Notes under the pieces: model-generated
What the model saw: the letters and a program-made list of their open reading frames with translations, nothing else
Told to the model about the DNA's origin: nothing
Database searches by the model: none
Part shown: one piece after another, positions 51,549 through 61,415 of the stretch
How the letters are laid out: the number at the start of each line of letters is the position of its first letter
Numbering within the stretch: position 1 is the stretch's first letter
Source: Terriglobia bacterium
Lineage (GTDB): Bacteria > Acidobacteriota > Terriglobia > Bryobacterales > Bryobacteraceae
Length of the DNA stretch: 61,899 bases
NCBI GenBank assembly: GCA_020073145.1
Contig: JAIQFS010000030.1
Span: 1-61,899, forward strand
Direction of reading: 5' to 3'
Program-made: the position numbers and the translations under genes

Positions 51549-52600
51549 CAGCACATTTGTCTTCGCGGAGGATCTCCCTGTACCTGATCGGCAGCGCCTG
51601 TCTCCAGGATCGGGAGCACACCCGGGAGTGTCTCGCCTGCCGGTCCGAAGTGGCCCGGCTGGAAAGTTCGCTGGCCGCCTTTCGGAGTGCCGTCCATCAC
51701 TGGAGCCAGCAAGCGGAAGGTGCCGGGCTGAATTGGAGCGCGGACCTCGCGGCCGTTCCGCAGGAGTCTTCGCGATGGCGGAGCGAAACTACCGATCATC
51801 TGGCCCATTTGCTGCCCCCGCTTTCGCTCGATACTCCCTGGTACCGTTCGCTGGTCCGGGTGCTGCTGTTCACGGTGTTGTCCACCCAGCGAATCCAGCA
51901 GAAGGCGGCGCAATTCGTGCCGCTGTTTGCGCCGGAGGTCTCTCCCGATCAGCCCCAAGCTGTTTCGAAGAAGCGGACATCAGCGGGCGGCGGAGGGGGC
52001 GGCGATCGGTCCGCGTTAGCGGCGTCCAAAGGACGCTTACCCAAGCCCAGCCTCAAGCAGTTCACGCCGCCGGCGGCGGTGGTCCGCAATGCCGACCCCA
52101 AGCTCGCCATGGAGCCGGCCCTCATCGCGACGCCCGACGTGCCGCTTCCGGACGTCAATATGGCCCAGTATGGCGATCCTCTGGCAAGACTCGGGGTGGC
52201 GTCGAATGGCCCCGGTGCGGGGGCCGGCATCGGAACCGGCGCAGGCGGCGGTGTGGGGCCTGGGAAAGGCGGCGGCTTCGGTCCCGGCGCCGGAGGCGGT
52301 GTGGGAGGCGGTGTCTTCCAGGTGGGCGGTCGTGTGTCGGCTCCGGCCCTCATCTATAAGGTGGAGCCGGAATAACCCGAAGAGGCGCGCAAGGCCAAGT
52401 ATCAAGGCACTGTGATTCTCTACGTGGAAGTCGATCCGAACGGCCGCGCCCGCAACCCACGGGTGGTTCGCAGTCTCGGTTTGGGCCTGGACGAGAAAGC
52501 CATTGAGGCGGTCCAGAAATGGAAGTTCCGGCCCGGGTACAAGGACGGCCAGCCGGTGACTGTGTCCGCGACTATTGAAGTGAACTTCCGGCTGCTGTGA
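51545..52600 (+). pseudogene. Anti-sigma/TonB-type protein interrupted by one in-frame stop
   Basis: The frame runs from ATG 51545 to a TAA at 52373-52375 (276 aa) and resumes in the same frame to 52600. The N-terminus has a zinc anti-sigma motif H-x3-C-x2-C (REHTRECLACRSE), a membrane-like segment (YRSLVRVLLFTVLSTQ), and Pro- and Gly-rich linkers (GVGPGKGGGFGPGAGGGVGG). Past the stop, EEARKAKYQGTVILYVEVD, then VVRSLGLGLDEKAIEAVQKW and KFRPGYKDGQPV, form a textbook TonB C-terminal domain. Homologous proteins carry a Tyr (KVEPEY) where TAA stands, so a single-base change (TAT or TAC to TAA) is the simplest cause. Confidence 0.8.
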
Positions 52601-52661
52601 TCGAGTGGCGCGCCGCCCTTGGTACGGCGCCCGCCCGAGTAAAGGTCTCGAAGCCCTGCGC

Positions 52662-52667
52662 TACAAT
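52662..52667 (+). promoter_or_regulatory. -10 box of the 52679 gene
   Basis: TACAAT, 5 of 6 to consensus, ends 11 nt before the ATG, so the leader would be only a few nucleotides long. Confidence 0.35.
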
Positions 52668-52678
52668 GAGCAATCAAG

Positions 52679-53182
52679 ATGCAGGTGCTTCAGGCAGGCC
52701 CATACAAGTTGATCTATCTCGAGCTGGAGCCCGAGATGGTGACCAACATCGCGCGGCAGGCGGGTTTTGAGACGCGCATGAAGGACGGCCCGCGCACCAT
52801 GCAACTGGACCTCAGCACGCCAGGGCGGCAAGCTCCGCTGCTGTTGTTCGATGCCGCCGATCCCGCCAACCTGGGCTGGTTCTCGCGCTGCCAGTTTTAT
52901 GTGGACGGGCGCACGGGGGCGGTCATGCAGACGCCCATGTCCATGGCGAATAAGAAGGACCGCAGCGGGCGCGCGCATTCCAGCTCGGTCCGGCTCTCCA
53001 TTTCCAAGGAGCTGCCGGCGGAGTTTCGTCTTCCCGGAAAACAGCCGCTGACCGAACAGGTACTCTATTCCCTGCTTTTCAATTTTCTGACCGCGCTGGC
53101 TAAGACCGGAGTGGCGGTCTGCGGCACCGGCGCGATCCGGCCTCTGGCCGGACGGACCGAGAGCATCGGCGTGCGCAACTGA
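52679..53182 (+). CDS. Hypothetical protein, 167 aa
   Basis: Begins MQVLQAGPYKLIYLELEPEM. Contains QAPLLLFDAADPANLGWFSR and a Lys/Arg/Ser-rich segment (ANKKDRSGRAHSSSVRLSIS), ending LAKTGVAVCGTGAIRPLAG. No signal peptide or membrane helix; probably cytoplasmic. Not recognised. It converges on the phosphomannomutase gene with an 8-bp gap. Confidence 0.6.
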   Translation: MQVLQAGPYKLIYLELEPEMVTNIARQAGFETRMKDGPRTMQLDLSTPGRQAPLLLFDAADPANLGWFSRCQFYVDGRTGAVMQTPMSMANKKDRSGRAHSSSVRLSISKELPAEFRLPGKQPLTEQVLYSLLFNFLTALAKTGVAVCGTGAIRPLAGRTESIGVRN

Positions 53183-53190
53183 ATCGCGGG

Positions 53191-54558
53191 TTAGCGGTGC
53201 GCTTCGGCTCCGGCGACGGCCCGCGCAACCACGTCTTCTACTTCTGAACGATACTCGCGGAGCAGTTCCGGCGTTGCCGCTTCAAAGCGCATCACCAGCA
53301 CGGGTTGAGTATTGGAAGCGCGCACCAGGCCCCACCCTTGAGGGAAGAGCACGCGGACACCATCCACGTCGACGGTCTTGTGCCGCGCGCGTAATTCCTC
53401 GGTGGCGCGGCGCACCACCTGGAATTTCAATTCATCGGGACAGTCGAAGCGGATTTCCGGAGTGGTGACGGTCTTGGGGAGGTCGGCCAGCTGCGCCGAG
53501 AGCGGGCGGCCGGAGTTTGCCACGATCTCCATCAGGCGGCAGGCGGCATAAAGCGCGTCGTCAAAACCGTAGTATCGGTCGGCGAAGAACATGTGGCCGC
53601 TCATCTCGCCGGCAAGCTCTGCGCCGGTCTCCTTCATCTTGGCCTTGATGAGGGAGTGGCCGGTCTTCCACATGACCGGGTTGCCGCCGCGCGCGGCCAG
53701 GTCGTCGTACATCAACTGCGAGCACTTCACTTCGCCGATGAACGTGGCTCCCGGCTTGCGCGTCAGGATCTCACGGGCGTAGACGATCATGAGCTGATCG
53801 CCGTAGACCACGGTCCCCTGGTCATCGACGGCGCCAATGCGGTCGGTGTCGCCGTCGAAGGCGATGCCGAAATCGGCGTGAGTCGCCCGCACTTTGGCGA
53901 TGAGCGCCTCGAGATTTTCCGGGACCGTGGGATCGGGGTGGTGATTGGGAAACGTCCCGTCCATTTCAAAGAACATCTCGGCCGCATCGACGTTCAAGTT
54001 TTCGAGAATCCGGTGCATCACCGGGCCGCCGCAGCCGTTGCCGGCGTCGATGACCACTTTGATGCGGCGCGGGAAGCGGAACTGCGAGGAGACTTCGGCG
54101 ACGTAGGGCGTGACCACATCGGCGGTGGAGGAGGAGCCGGCGCCGCGCGCCAGGTCTCCGGTTTCGATCATGCGGCGCAATTCCTGGATGGCTTCGCCGT
54201 GGATGGTGGACGCTCCGCAGACGGTCTTAAATCCGTTGAACTCGGGCGGATTGTGGCTGCCGGTGATCATGACCCCGCCGTCGGTCTTCAGGTGGAACAC
54301 GGAGTAGTAGAGGACTGGTGTTGGAACCACGCCGATGTCAATAACGTCGCAACCACTGGCCACGAGGCCGCGCTGGAGAGCCTGGGCCAGGCGCGGTGAA
54401 CTCACGCGGATATCGCGGCCCAACGCCACCTTCTTCCCGGCGTGCTGCTGCATGTAGGTCCCGAATGCTTGGCCCAGGGTCTCGATGTCGCCGTCGAGCA
54501 ATTCGGCGTCGGCCACGCCGCGGATGTCGTATTCACGAAAGATGGTCGATTTCAACAT
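53191..54558 (-). CDS. manB: Phosphomannomutase/phosphoglucomutase
   Basis: 455 aa alpha-D-phosphohexomutase. Start FREYDIRGV, active-site Ser in MITGSHNPPEFNGFKT, Mg loop GIAFDGDTDRIGAVDDQG, sugar-binding GEMSGHMFFADRYYGFDDA, and phosphate-binding RASNTQPVLVMRFEA. Interconverts mannose- or glucose-1- and 6-phosphates for glycan precursors. The frame extends upstream, but ATG 54558 (MLKSTIFREYDIRG) is the family start. Whether mannose or glucose is the main substrate cannot be told from sequence. Confidence 0.92.
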   Translation of the reverse strand: MLKSTIFREYDIRGVADAELLDGDIETLGQAFGTYMQQHAGKKVALGRDIRVSSPRLAQALQRGLVASGCDVIDIGVVPTPVLYYSVFHLKTDGGVMITGSHNPPEFNGFKTVCGASTIHGEAIQELRRMIETGDLARGAGSSSTADVVTPYVAEVSSQFRFPRRIKVVIDAGNGCGGPVMHRILENLNVDAAEMFFEMDGTFPNHHPDPTVPENLEALIAKVRATHADFGIAFDGDTDRIGAVDDQGTVVYGDQLMIVYAREILTRKPGATFIGEVKCSQLMYDDLAARGGNPVMWKTGHSLIKAKMKETGAELAGEMSGHMFFADRYYGFDDALYAACRLMEIVANSGRPLSAQLADLPKTVTTPEIRFDCPDELKFQVVRRATEELRARHKTVDVDGVRVLFPQGWGLVRASNTQPVLVMRFEAATPELLREYRSEVEDVVARAVAGAEAHR

Positions 54559-54664
54559 GGTTGCGGATTCCTCTACAGTATCGCAAGCCGGGCGGCGGCC
54601 TGCCGCCGCAAGCGATAAGATATTCCCATGCGAGTGCGGGCAAGATCCACGATTGAGACAGGCG

Positions 54665-56719
54665 ATGGCATCTTCTGATTCGAAGACTGGAATCACGCGC
54701 CGCGATCTGGGGACCTTGGCGGCGGGGGCGCTGGCGGCGCCGCAGATCGCCGCCCAGACGGCCGGGCGCGCCGCGGCAGCCCCGAATCCCGGCCCGGTGC
54801 TGGACATCGCGGACTGGAGCTATCACTGGGTCGGTGTCGAGCACGCTACCCTGGCGCGAGGCACGGTGTGCAACGGCATGCAGATGTACGTGGAGCGCTG
54901 GATTCCGGCGCAAGTGCGACATCCGTATGCGGTGGTGCTGATCCACGGAGGCTATGGGCAAGGCACGGACTGGCTGAGCACGCCCGACGGACGCCGAGGC
55001 TGGGCTACCCAGTTGCTCGAACAAGGCTACAAAGTGTACGTGCTCGATCGCCAGGGACAGGGGCGCAATCCGTATCACCCGTATGTGCATGGCAATTTCG
55101 ACCGGGAGGCGCAGACGTTTGAGCGAACAGCCGCCAGCCTGGCGGGAACGCAATGGCCGGGCAGTGCGACCGCAAACGATCCGTCGGTCGTGCAGTTGAC
55201 GGCTTCGCTGGGGCAGTCCATGCCCGTCTTTGGGTTGACGCAAAGCGTGTGGCGGTCACGCGGCGCCATGCTGCTGGATGAAATCGGGCCGGCGGTCCTG
55301 ATTACACACGGAGACGGCGCGGTCTTCGCGTGGATCACGGCGCAGGACCGGCCCGCGTTGGTGAAAGGCATCGTGGCGGTGGAGCAGCCAGCGCAATCGC
55401 TGCGGGGGCAGACGCCGCAAGGGCTGGCGAAGCTGGCCGCTATTCCCCTCGCGATCGTCACCGCCGAGAGCTCGCCAGCGAACGCCAGCGATCCCGGCAT
55501 CGCCATGTCACTGCGCGAGGTCGGCTGCACCGTGGAACACATCCGGCTGGCGGAGCACGGCGTGCGCGGGAACGGCCCGCTGGTGATGATGGAGAAGAAC
55601 AACCGCGAAGCGTTGGCGCCGATTCTGGCGTGGATGGAGGCGAGTGTTGCCCAAGGAGCCTCAGCCGGCGACGCGCCCGACCCGCATCCGAACAAGGAAT
55701 CGACCGCGCTCAAGCTGGCAGATCAGGGCGGCTTCTGGGTGGGAGTGCAGCGCAAGACGATGCCATACGGCACCATCGCGCTGGGTCAGATGTTCGTGCA
55801 GTATATGATTCCGGCGGAGAAGCGCTACGAGTATCCCGTGGTGATGGTGCACGGCGGCGGCGGCCAGGGCACTCACATGATGGGCATCGGAGGGCGGCCG
55901 GGCTGGGTGCACTACTTCGTGCAGGCCGGCTACAGCGTCTACTGGCTGGACCGCCCGAGTTACGGACGGTCGCCGTATCATCCCGACGCGCTGGGGCCGA
56001 GCCATCTCCCCAGTGTTCCGGCCATCGAAGGCCTGCTCACCAGCACCGGAGTCTTCAACACGGCGCAGTGGCCCGGCCCCGGAGGCATGAACGATCCGAT
56101 CATGGATCAATTCATGGCCTGTGAACAGGGCAACGTCACCGATGAAGCCTTCCATAGCGACCTGGCTTGGCACGGCGGCGTCGAGCTGGTGGAACGCATC
56201 GGGCCGTGCATCCTGGTCGACCATGCGTTCGGCGGCTTCTTCGGCTGGGGCGTGGCGGACCGGCGTCCCGATCTGGTGAAGGGTATCATGTGCATGGAGA
56301 TCAATGGCAACCCCTTCGCGGCGCAGCTTCGCTGGGGATTGACGGCGAGCCCCATGACGTACGACCCACCGGTTACGGACCTCTCGCAGTTCAAGCTGGT
56401 GGACCACACGGAACCCCCGGATTCACCGCGCCCGGTCGTGCCGACCTATAAATTGCAGGCGGAACCGGCGCACAAGTGGAAAAACCTGCAGGGGATTCCG
56501 ATCGGATGGCTGACCAGCGAATTCGGCGCCGGCGGATCGCCGGTGGCCCAGGTCGCGTTTCTGAAACAGGTGGGCTGTTCGGTGGAACTGCTGCGGCTGC
56601 GCGACTATGGCATCACCGGCAACGGCAACCTGATGCTGTTGGAAAAGAACAACCACGAAGTATTCGGCGTGATCCGCGACTGGCTGGACAAGAAGGTTGC
56701 GCCGCCGAGGCGGGTGTAG
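54665..56719 (+). CDS. Tat-exported tandem alpha/beta-hydrolase with both nucleophile serines missing
   Basis: 684 aa. Twin-arginine signal (TRRDLGTLAAGALAAPQIAA), then two homologous alpha/beta-hydrolase halves (~30-330 and ~345-680). Each has an oxyanion region (VVLIHGGYGQGTDWL and VVMVHGGGGQGTHMM), PYHPYVHG/SPYHPDALG, and a final His motif. Related enzymes carry a nucleophile Ser in 'H-S-x-G-G'. Here half 1 reads ITHGDGAVFAW and half 2 VDHAFGGFFGW, so the Ser is Gly and Ala. Hydrolase activity is therefore unlikely; a binding role is inferred. ATG 54665 is chosen for the Tat signal. Confidence 0.75.
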   Translation: MASSDSKTGITRRDLGTLAAGALAAPQIAAQTAGRAAAAPNPGPVLDIADWSYHWVGVEHATLARGTVCNGMQMYVERWIPAQVRHPYAVVLIHGGYGQGTDWLSTPDGRRGWATQLLEQGYKVYVLDRQGQGRNPYHPYVHGNFDREAQTFERTAASLAGTQWPGSATANDPSVVQLTASLGQSMPVFGLTQSVWRSRGAMLLDEIGPAVLITHGDGAVFAWITAQDRPALVKGIVAVEQPAQSLRGQTPQGLAKLAAIPLAIVTAESSPANASDPGIAMSLREVGCTVEHIRLAEHGVRGNGPLVMMEKNNREALAPILAWMEASVAQGASAGDAPDPHPNKESTALKLADQGGFWVGVQRKTMPYGTIALGQMFVQYMIPAEKRYEYPVVMVHGGGGQGTHMMGIGGRPGWVHYFVQAGYSVYWLDRPSYGRSPYHPDALGPSHLPSVPAIEGLLTSTGVFNTAQWPGPGGMNDPIMDQFMACEQGNVTDEAFHSDLAWHGGVELVERIGPCILVDHAFGGFFGWGVADRRPDLVKGIMCMEINGNPFAAQLRWGLTASPMTYDPPVTDLSQFKLVDHTEPPDSPRPVVPTYKLQAEPAHKWKNLQGIPIGWLTSEFGAGGSPVAQVAFLKQVGCSVELLRLRDYGITGNGNLMLLEKNNHEVFGVIRDWLDKKVAPPRRV

Positions 56720-56751
56720 AGGCGGAACCGGCGTGGCGTCCAGGATCTCCG

Positions 56752-57609
56752 ATGGCGGGTGAAGCGCATCCCAAGACGGCTTGCCGTCTGTATGGTCTGG
56801 TGGCGGCCAAGGCTCCCGTGGCCCTTGTGCTGCGGCGCGGGCCGAGCGACTGGTGGCATCTGCTGCAGTGGGATCTGAACGCACTCACGCTCACGCCCGG
56901 CGCGTGGTTTCACGGGACGCTCTATCCGCGCCGGTGCGGCATTTCTCCGGACGGCCGTTTCTTCGGCTACTTTGCTTTGAAGGTCACGCGTTCGGAATGG
57001 CCGGATGCGTATTTCGCGGTCTCGCGTGCTCCGTGGCTGGAAGCGCTGGCGGCTTGGGAGACCCTGGGGACCTGGACGTGGGGCTGCGAATTCTCGGAGA
57101 GCGGCGATCTGCAGATTCAATCCTGCCTCGGAGAGAAGCCGTTTCATGGCGAGTATCCGCGCTCCTGGTCGTGTGCCGCGATCAGCACCGACTGGCCGAA
57201 GCGCGATGTCTGGAACGAGCTGAAGCGCGGCTGGAAGTTAGCCGGCGCGGAGGACGGCGTGGCGGCGCACGTGCCAGGCGAGCCGAACCTGACGCTGTGG
57301 CACGAGCAGCCCGGCGGCTCGGGAGTGCGGTTGGGGTTAATTCATCGCGGGGTGGATTTCCGGCGACCCGGGATGGAGGGCGTCCAGTTGGAATACTTTC
57401 TGCAAGAGAGACCTACCGATGTCACGCCCATGCCCGAGGTGGTCTGGGCCGACTGGGATCACCAGGGCCGGCTTCTGGTGGCTACCTCGGAGGGCAGGCT
57501 GGAAGTTCACGAGCGTCACGGTTCGAAGCGGACGCGAGTCTGGTCCGAGGACCTTACGGACCGGACGCCCGACCCGCAGCCCGCGCCCGAATGGGCCAGC
57601 CGCTGGTAG
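56752..57609 (+). CDS. Hypothetical protein, 285 aa
   Basis: ATG 56752, 32 bp after the hydrolase-like gene. Trp-rich (WWHLLQWDLNALTLTPGAWF, WETLGTWTWGCEF) with repeated short beta segments such as RCGISPDGRFFGYFALKV and VVWADWDHQGRLLVATSEGR. This looks like a beta-propeller-type fold in the cytoplasm (no signal peptide). No named family recognised. Probably cotranscribed with the upstream gene. Confidence 0.6.
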   Translation: MAGEAHPKTACRLYGLVAAKAPVALVLRRGPSDWWHLLQWDLNALTLTPGAWFHGTLYPRRCGISPDGRFFGYFALKVTRSEWPDAYFAVSRAPWLEALAAWETLGTWTWGCEFSESGDLQIQSCLGEKPFHGEYPRSWSCAAISTDWPKRDVWNELKRGWKLAGAEDGVAAHVPGEPNLTLWHEQPGGSGVRLGLIHRGVDFRRPGMEGVQLEYFLQERPTDVTPMPEVVWADWDHQGRLLVATSEGRLEVHERHGSKRTRVWSEDLTDRTPDPQPAPEWASRW

Positions 57610-57633
57610 AGATGAGCCGCCGGCGCTCTCCCG

Positions 57634-59835
57634 CTACTTCTTATCCGGCAGCGCGAACACGTACAGGGCGTTCCCGTAGTTCGGGTAGTGGACGTCGGGG
57701 GCGAGCACGCTGGGGACCATGCGCGGGCTGCCGCCACCGAGGCCGGCGGTGACGGCGATGAACTGCTTACCGCCCACGCTGAAGGTCAGCGGATAGCCTT
57801 GGACCGAAGTGCCGAGGCGTGTCTGCCAGAGCTCCTTGCCGGTCTTGACGTCGACGGCGCGGAAGATGCGGTTCATGTCGCCGACAAAAGCAATGCCGCC
57901 GGCGGTCGATAGCACGGCCGTCATGAAGGGCGAGCGCTGCTCGATCTTCCAGTTCTCTTTCAGGGTACGGACATCGTAGGCGGCGAACTTGCCGACGTTG
58001 CCGCTGGTTCCGGGCATTTCGTAGAAGCGCCGGGTGGCGCCACCCGCGCTGCCGCCGCCTTCTTTGAGATCGACTTTCTGCGCGTTCATTTCCTGGCAGC
58101 TCTGGGCCACTGGGATGATCAGCTCGTTCGCCCCGGGGTTATAGCTCATGGCGTGCCAGTTGTGGCCGCCTTCGGAGGTGGGGCAGCTCTGGATCCACTC
58201 GCCTACCTGCTGCTCGACGATGTCGTTGCGGTAGTGCGGCATGCCGGTCTGCGGATCGTAGGAATCGTAGATGTTCTGGAAGACCGTTTCCTTGTGACCG
58301 AGATACTTGCCGTTGCGGCGGTCGAGTTTCCACAGAACTCCCGCTTTGCCGGCGCTGAAGACCAGCTTCTGGCCGTTATCGTCCACCAGCACGCGCTCAA
58401 AGACCTCGTCGAGATCGAGCGATTCGCCGGGGGCATGATCGTAATACCAGGCGAGCTTGCCGGTGTCGGCATCCAGGGCCACCGTGGAGTTGGCGTACAG
58501 CGTTTCGCCGTTGCCCGACTGGCGGCTGATGCGCATCCAGGGCTTGGACTGGGCAACGCCCCAGTAGGTCAGGTTGAGGTCGGGATCGTAGCTGCCGGTG
58601 ATCCAGGTTTCGCCGCCGGCGCGAAACAGGCTGGGCAGTTTGCCCCAGGAATCGCCGCCGGGCTCGCCCTCTTTGGCGATGGTGTGGAACTTCCAAACCA
58701 GCTTGCCGGTCTCTGCGTCGTAGGCGCTGATGAAACATTTTTCGTCGCGGTATTGCGAGCAGGGCCCGCCGCCGAGCCCTTGGACGAGCTTGCCCTTGAT
58801 GGCGATGGGCCCGCTGCTGGTGCTGTAATTGCCATTGGCGCGGTCGCCGATCATGGTGTCCCAGAGATTCTTGCCGGTGCGGGCGTCGAGCGCAAACATG
58901 TGCGCCTGGCCGGTGGTGACAATGACCTTGTCCTCGTAAATTGCCAGGCCGCGCTGCGAACTGCCCTGGGCAACGTCGCCGATGCGGTTTTCCCAAATGA
59001 GATCGCCGGTGCGGGCGTCGAGAGCCTGCACGATGTTGCCGGGGTTATTGATGAACATGACGCCGTCATGCACCAGCGGAGCCGCCTGGTTGGTGCCTTC
59101 GTTCATGGCCCAGACCCACTGGAGCTGCAGATCCTTCACGTTTTGGGTGTTGATCTGGTTCAGGGTGCTGTAGTTGTTGGCGTGATAGTCATGGCGGATC
59201 ATGATCCAATCGCTGGGATCGGGATTGCGCATCATGGCGTCGGTGATGTTGGTGTAATTCTTGACGGTGCCGGCGACGGTCAAGCCGCGAGGTGTAGGTG
59301 GAGTGGGCGCCTCGGCGCGACCGCCGAGCGGGCCTTCGGTGCCTGCCGGGCCGCCGCGACCTCCCCGGCCGGCACGTCCGCCGGGACCGCCGCGACCGCC
59401 GGCTTGCGCGACCTGCCGCGGCTGGCCGTTGGCAACGGAGCCGATCGTAACTTTGCTGGCGGCGGGAAGGGCGTCATTGCCCGGGCGCGCGCCGTTGTAG
59501 TCGAGGATGAACGCGGTGATGTTGACGTAAGCGGCTTCCCCGAGCGCGCCGGGGTTGGTGGGAGGCATGGCGCCCTGCATGAACGCCACCAGGTCACCGG
59601 CGGTCTTGTCGCCCCAACTCCCTATGAAGAGGCCGCCCGCCAACGGAGACGCGCTGGCCAAGCCGCTGAGATCGGCGGCGTGGCAGCCGGCACAATTGGC
59701 CTCATACAGGGTACGACCTGTGGCGGCCTGGGCCGCGGTATAGGGGCCAGCCGCAGGCTGTTGGCCGGTGAGCAGGACTACGCTCGAAGCCGCGAGGGCC
59801 GCCAACGCGATGAGAATCTTCTTTGAACCGAGCAT
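57634..59835 (-). CDS. PQQ-dependent dehydrogenase with N-terminal cytochrome c
   Basis: 733 aa periplasmic quinohemoprotein. Signal peptide ([20 protein letters not shown]), cytochrome c domain with CAGCH ([17 protein letters not shown]) and a later Met in [10 protein letters not shown], and a Gly/Arg-rich linker ([19 protein letters not shown]). Then an eight-bladed propeller with tryptophan-docking-like repeats ([50 protein letters not shown]). In alcohol dehydrogenases of this class the heme follows the propeller; here it precedes it. Substrate unknown. The CHRD gene lies 15 bp upstream in the same operon. Confidence 0.88.
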   Translation of the reverse strand: MLGSKKILIALAALAASSVVLLTGQQPAAGPYTAAQAATGRTLYEANCAGCHAADLSGLASASPLAGGLFIGSWGDKTAGDLVAFMQGAMPPTNPGALGEAAYVNITAFILDYNGARPGNDALPAASKVTIGSVANGQPRQVAQAGGRGGPGGRAGRGGRGGPAGTEGPLGGRAEAPTPPTPRGLTVAGTVKNYTNITDAMMRNPDPSDWIMIRHDYHANNYSTLNQINTQNVKDLQLQWVWAMNEGTNQAAPLVHDGVMFINNPGNIVQALDARTGDLIWENRIGDVAQGSSQRGLAIYEDKVIVTTGQAHMFALDARTGKNLWDTMIGDRANGNYSTSSGPIAIKGKLVQGLGGGPCSQYRDEKCFISAYDAETGKLVWKFHTIAKEGEPGGDSWGKLPSLFRAGGETWITGSYDPDLNLTYWGVAQSKPWMRISRQSGNGETLYANSTVALDADTGKLAWYYDHAPGESLDLDEVFERVLVDDNGQKLVFSAGKAGVLWKLDRRNGKYLGHKETVFQNIYDSYDPQTGMPHYRNDIVEQQVGEWIQSCPTSEGGHNWHAMSYNPGANELIIPVAQSCQEMNAQKVDLKEGGGSAGGATRRFYEMPGTSGNVGKFAAYDVRTLKENWKIEQRSPFMTAVLSTAGGIAFVGDMNRIFRAVDVKTGKELWQTRLGTSVQGYPLTFSVGGKQFIAVTAGLGGGSPRMVPSVLAPDVHYPNYGNALYVFALPDKK

Positions 59836-59850
59836 GGGTGTTGCCGCCTC

Positions 59851-60288
59851 CTACTTCATGAGCCAGCCCCAGATGACGCCATCGGGAGCTTTCTCGCTAT
59901 GAATCTCGATATAGAGCCCGCCCTTATGGAGGTGCTCGACTTGTTCGGGAGTCAGGTCGACCGATCCCGAGAGGGTGCCGCCCGTCGCTTTGGAAACGGT
60001 CAGATCGGCCAGGACCGGCCCGCGGACGCCGGCCGCCACGGCGTTGTGCAATTGAGCCATGGTGGCGGGCGAGAGCAGCCCGTCGAAGGACCCGGTAACG
60101 GAGAGCTTCGCGCCAGTCAGAGTGGCGGTGGCCGTTCCCAGGCCGGCGAGACTGGGGCGCGTGCGGGCATCGGCCGGCACGGCCGAAATCCGAGCCTTGT
60201 AGGTTTCCCGGCTCTGCGCGTGCAGGGCCAATCCCCAAACGAACCCAATTGCCATCACCGCTACCGCGGCCGGTCGCCTGATTCCCAT
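59851..60288 (-). CDS. Exported CHRD-domain protein
   Basis: 145 aa. ATG 60288 with AGAGG upstream; signal peptide (AVAVMAIGFVWGLALHAQSR). One CHRD domain: GTATATLTGAKLSVTGSFDG, QLHNAVAAGVRGPVLADLTV, then LTPEQVEHLHKGGLYIEIHS, with the usual H-x-G end. CHRD domains are named from the chordin protein, and their bacterial role is unknown. First gene of an operon with the quinoprotein. Confidence 0.8.
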   Translation of the reverse strand: MGIRRPAAVAVMAIGFVWGLALHAQSRETYKARISAVPADARTRPSLAGLGTATATLTGAKLSVTGSFDGLLSPATMAQLHNAVAAGVRGPVLADLTVSKATGGTLSGSVDLTPEQVEHLHKGGLYIEIHSEKAPDGVIWGWLMK

Positions 60289-60462
60289 AGTGTCGCCTCT
60301 CGAACTCTCGATTCTACACGTTTTGAAACACGGGAGGGAATGGCGAAACGAACCCAATCCCAATTTCGGACAGCAAAATCCTTTGTCCCGTCAACAGTTT
60401 AACCCGGAGCGGAACGGCTCGACGCGGAAGCTATTGGAGCGGTTGGAGGAACCTTAGGTGAC

Positions 60463-60484
60463 TGGCGCCGGCCAACCGGCGCCA
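60463..60484. repeat. Perfect GC-rich hairpin
   Basis: TGGCGCCGG (60463-60471) pairs with CCGGCGCCA (60476-60484) around a CCAA loop, a 9-bp stem. It lies in the divergent gap between the CHRD and RNase H-like genes. It could be a REP-like element mobilised by RAYT transposases such as the one at the right edge; no other copy was noticed in the window. Confidence 0.45.
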
Positions 60485-60604
60485 CCAGGCGAGTGGAGCG
60501 TTCGCGTGTGCGGCAACGAACCGTGATCGAAGGGGAGTGTTCCTGGCCAACCGTAGGGCGGGTGACCGACGATAGGCTACTATTCTAGTGACGATGGTCT
60601 GAAC

Positions 60605-61396
60605 GTGACGAGTTCCCTCCAGTTTGACCGCTACGTCGGAATTGACTATTCGGGAGCGGAAACACCAACCTCGAGCCTCCGGGGTTTGCGAATCTATATG
60701 GCGGACCGGGAGACTCCGCCTTTCGAAGTCGAGCCTCCTCCGAGCCCCCGGCGATACTGGACGCGCGGCGGGGTGGCCGAATGGTCGGCGGCGAGACTTC
60801 TCGAAACCCAGGCAACCCTGGTTGGCATCGACCACGGCTTCTCATTTCCACTTCAGTATTTTGAGGAGCATCAGATCCCGCTTGAGTGGACGGCGTTCCT
60901 GGAGGATTTTCACGGCCATTGGCCCACGGATGATGCCCATACGTATGTCGATTTCGTACGCGAAGGCGAATGCGGCACCGGGGCAGCGCGTAAGGGGGAG
61001 CCAAGTTGGCGCCGTCTGACGGAGGTGCGGGCACGAGGGGCGAAATCGGTCTTTCATTTCGACGTCCCGGGATCGGTGGCGAAGTCAACCCATGCAGGCC
61101 TGCCATGGCTCCTCAGACTGCGACGGCAGACCGCAGGACGGGTCCATTTCTGGCCGTTCGACGGCTGGGACATTCCGGCCGGGCGGTCGGTTGTGGCGGA
61201 GGTGTATCCGTCACTGTGGAGCACGAGCTTTCCGCGCGGAGGACGAGATCCTGATCAACACGATGCGTATTCGATCGCCGCGTGGATGCAACGGGCCGAT
61301 GGAGACGGCTCCCTCCGAGGCTTCTGGAATCCGGATTTGAAGCAGGACGAGCGCCGGACTGCGAAGATTGAAGGCTGGATTCTGGGAGTTGCCTGA
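60605..61396 (+). CDS. RNase H-like (DUF429-type) protein
   Basis: 263 aa, GTG start. RYVGIDYSGAETPTSSLRGL is a first RNase H-fold strand with its Asp, TLVGIDHGFSFPLQYF the second acidic motif, and VVAEVYPSLW with DQHDAYSIAAWM the third and fourth. These are the four acidic positions expected in predicted RNase H-like nucleases. The nucleic-acid substrate is unknown. A TATTCT lies about 20 bp upstream. Confidence 0.7.
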   Translation: MTSSLQFDRYVGIDYSGAETPTSSLRGLRIYMADRETPPFEVEPPPSPRRYWTRGGVAEWSAARLLETQATLVGIDHGFSFPLQYFEEHQIPLEWTAFLEDFHGHWPTDDAHTYVDFVREGECGTGAARKGEPSWRRLTEVRARGAKSVFHFDVPGSVAKSTHAGLPWLLRLRRQTAGRVHFWPFDGWDIPAGRSVVAEVYPSLWSTSFPRGGRDPDQHDAYSIAAWMQRADGDGSLRGFWNPDLKQDERRTAKIEGWILGVA

Positions 61397-61415
61397 GGAT
61401 TGCGACCGCGGACGC

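Noticed and set aside
54629-54679. 16-codon ORF after a TAAGAT box upstream of the tandem hydrolase
   Set aside because: Too short, no ribosome site, and it overlaps the Tat-signal gene start in another frame.
58153-59826. 557-codon plus-strand open frame
   Set aside because: Antisense to the quinoprotein dehydrogenase, a common effect of high GC content.
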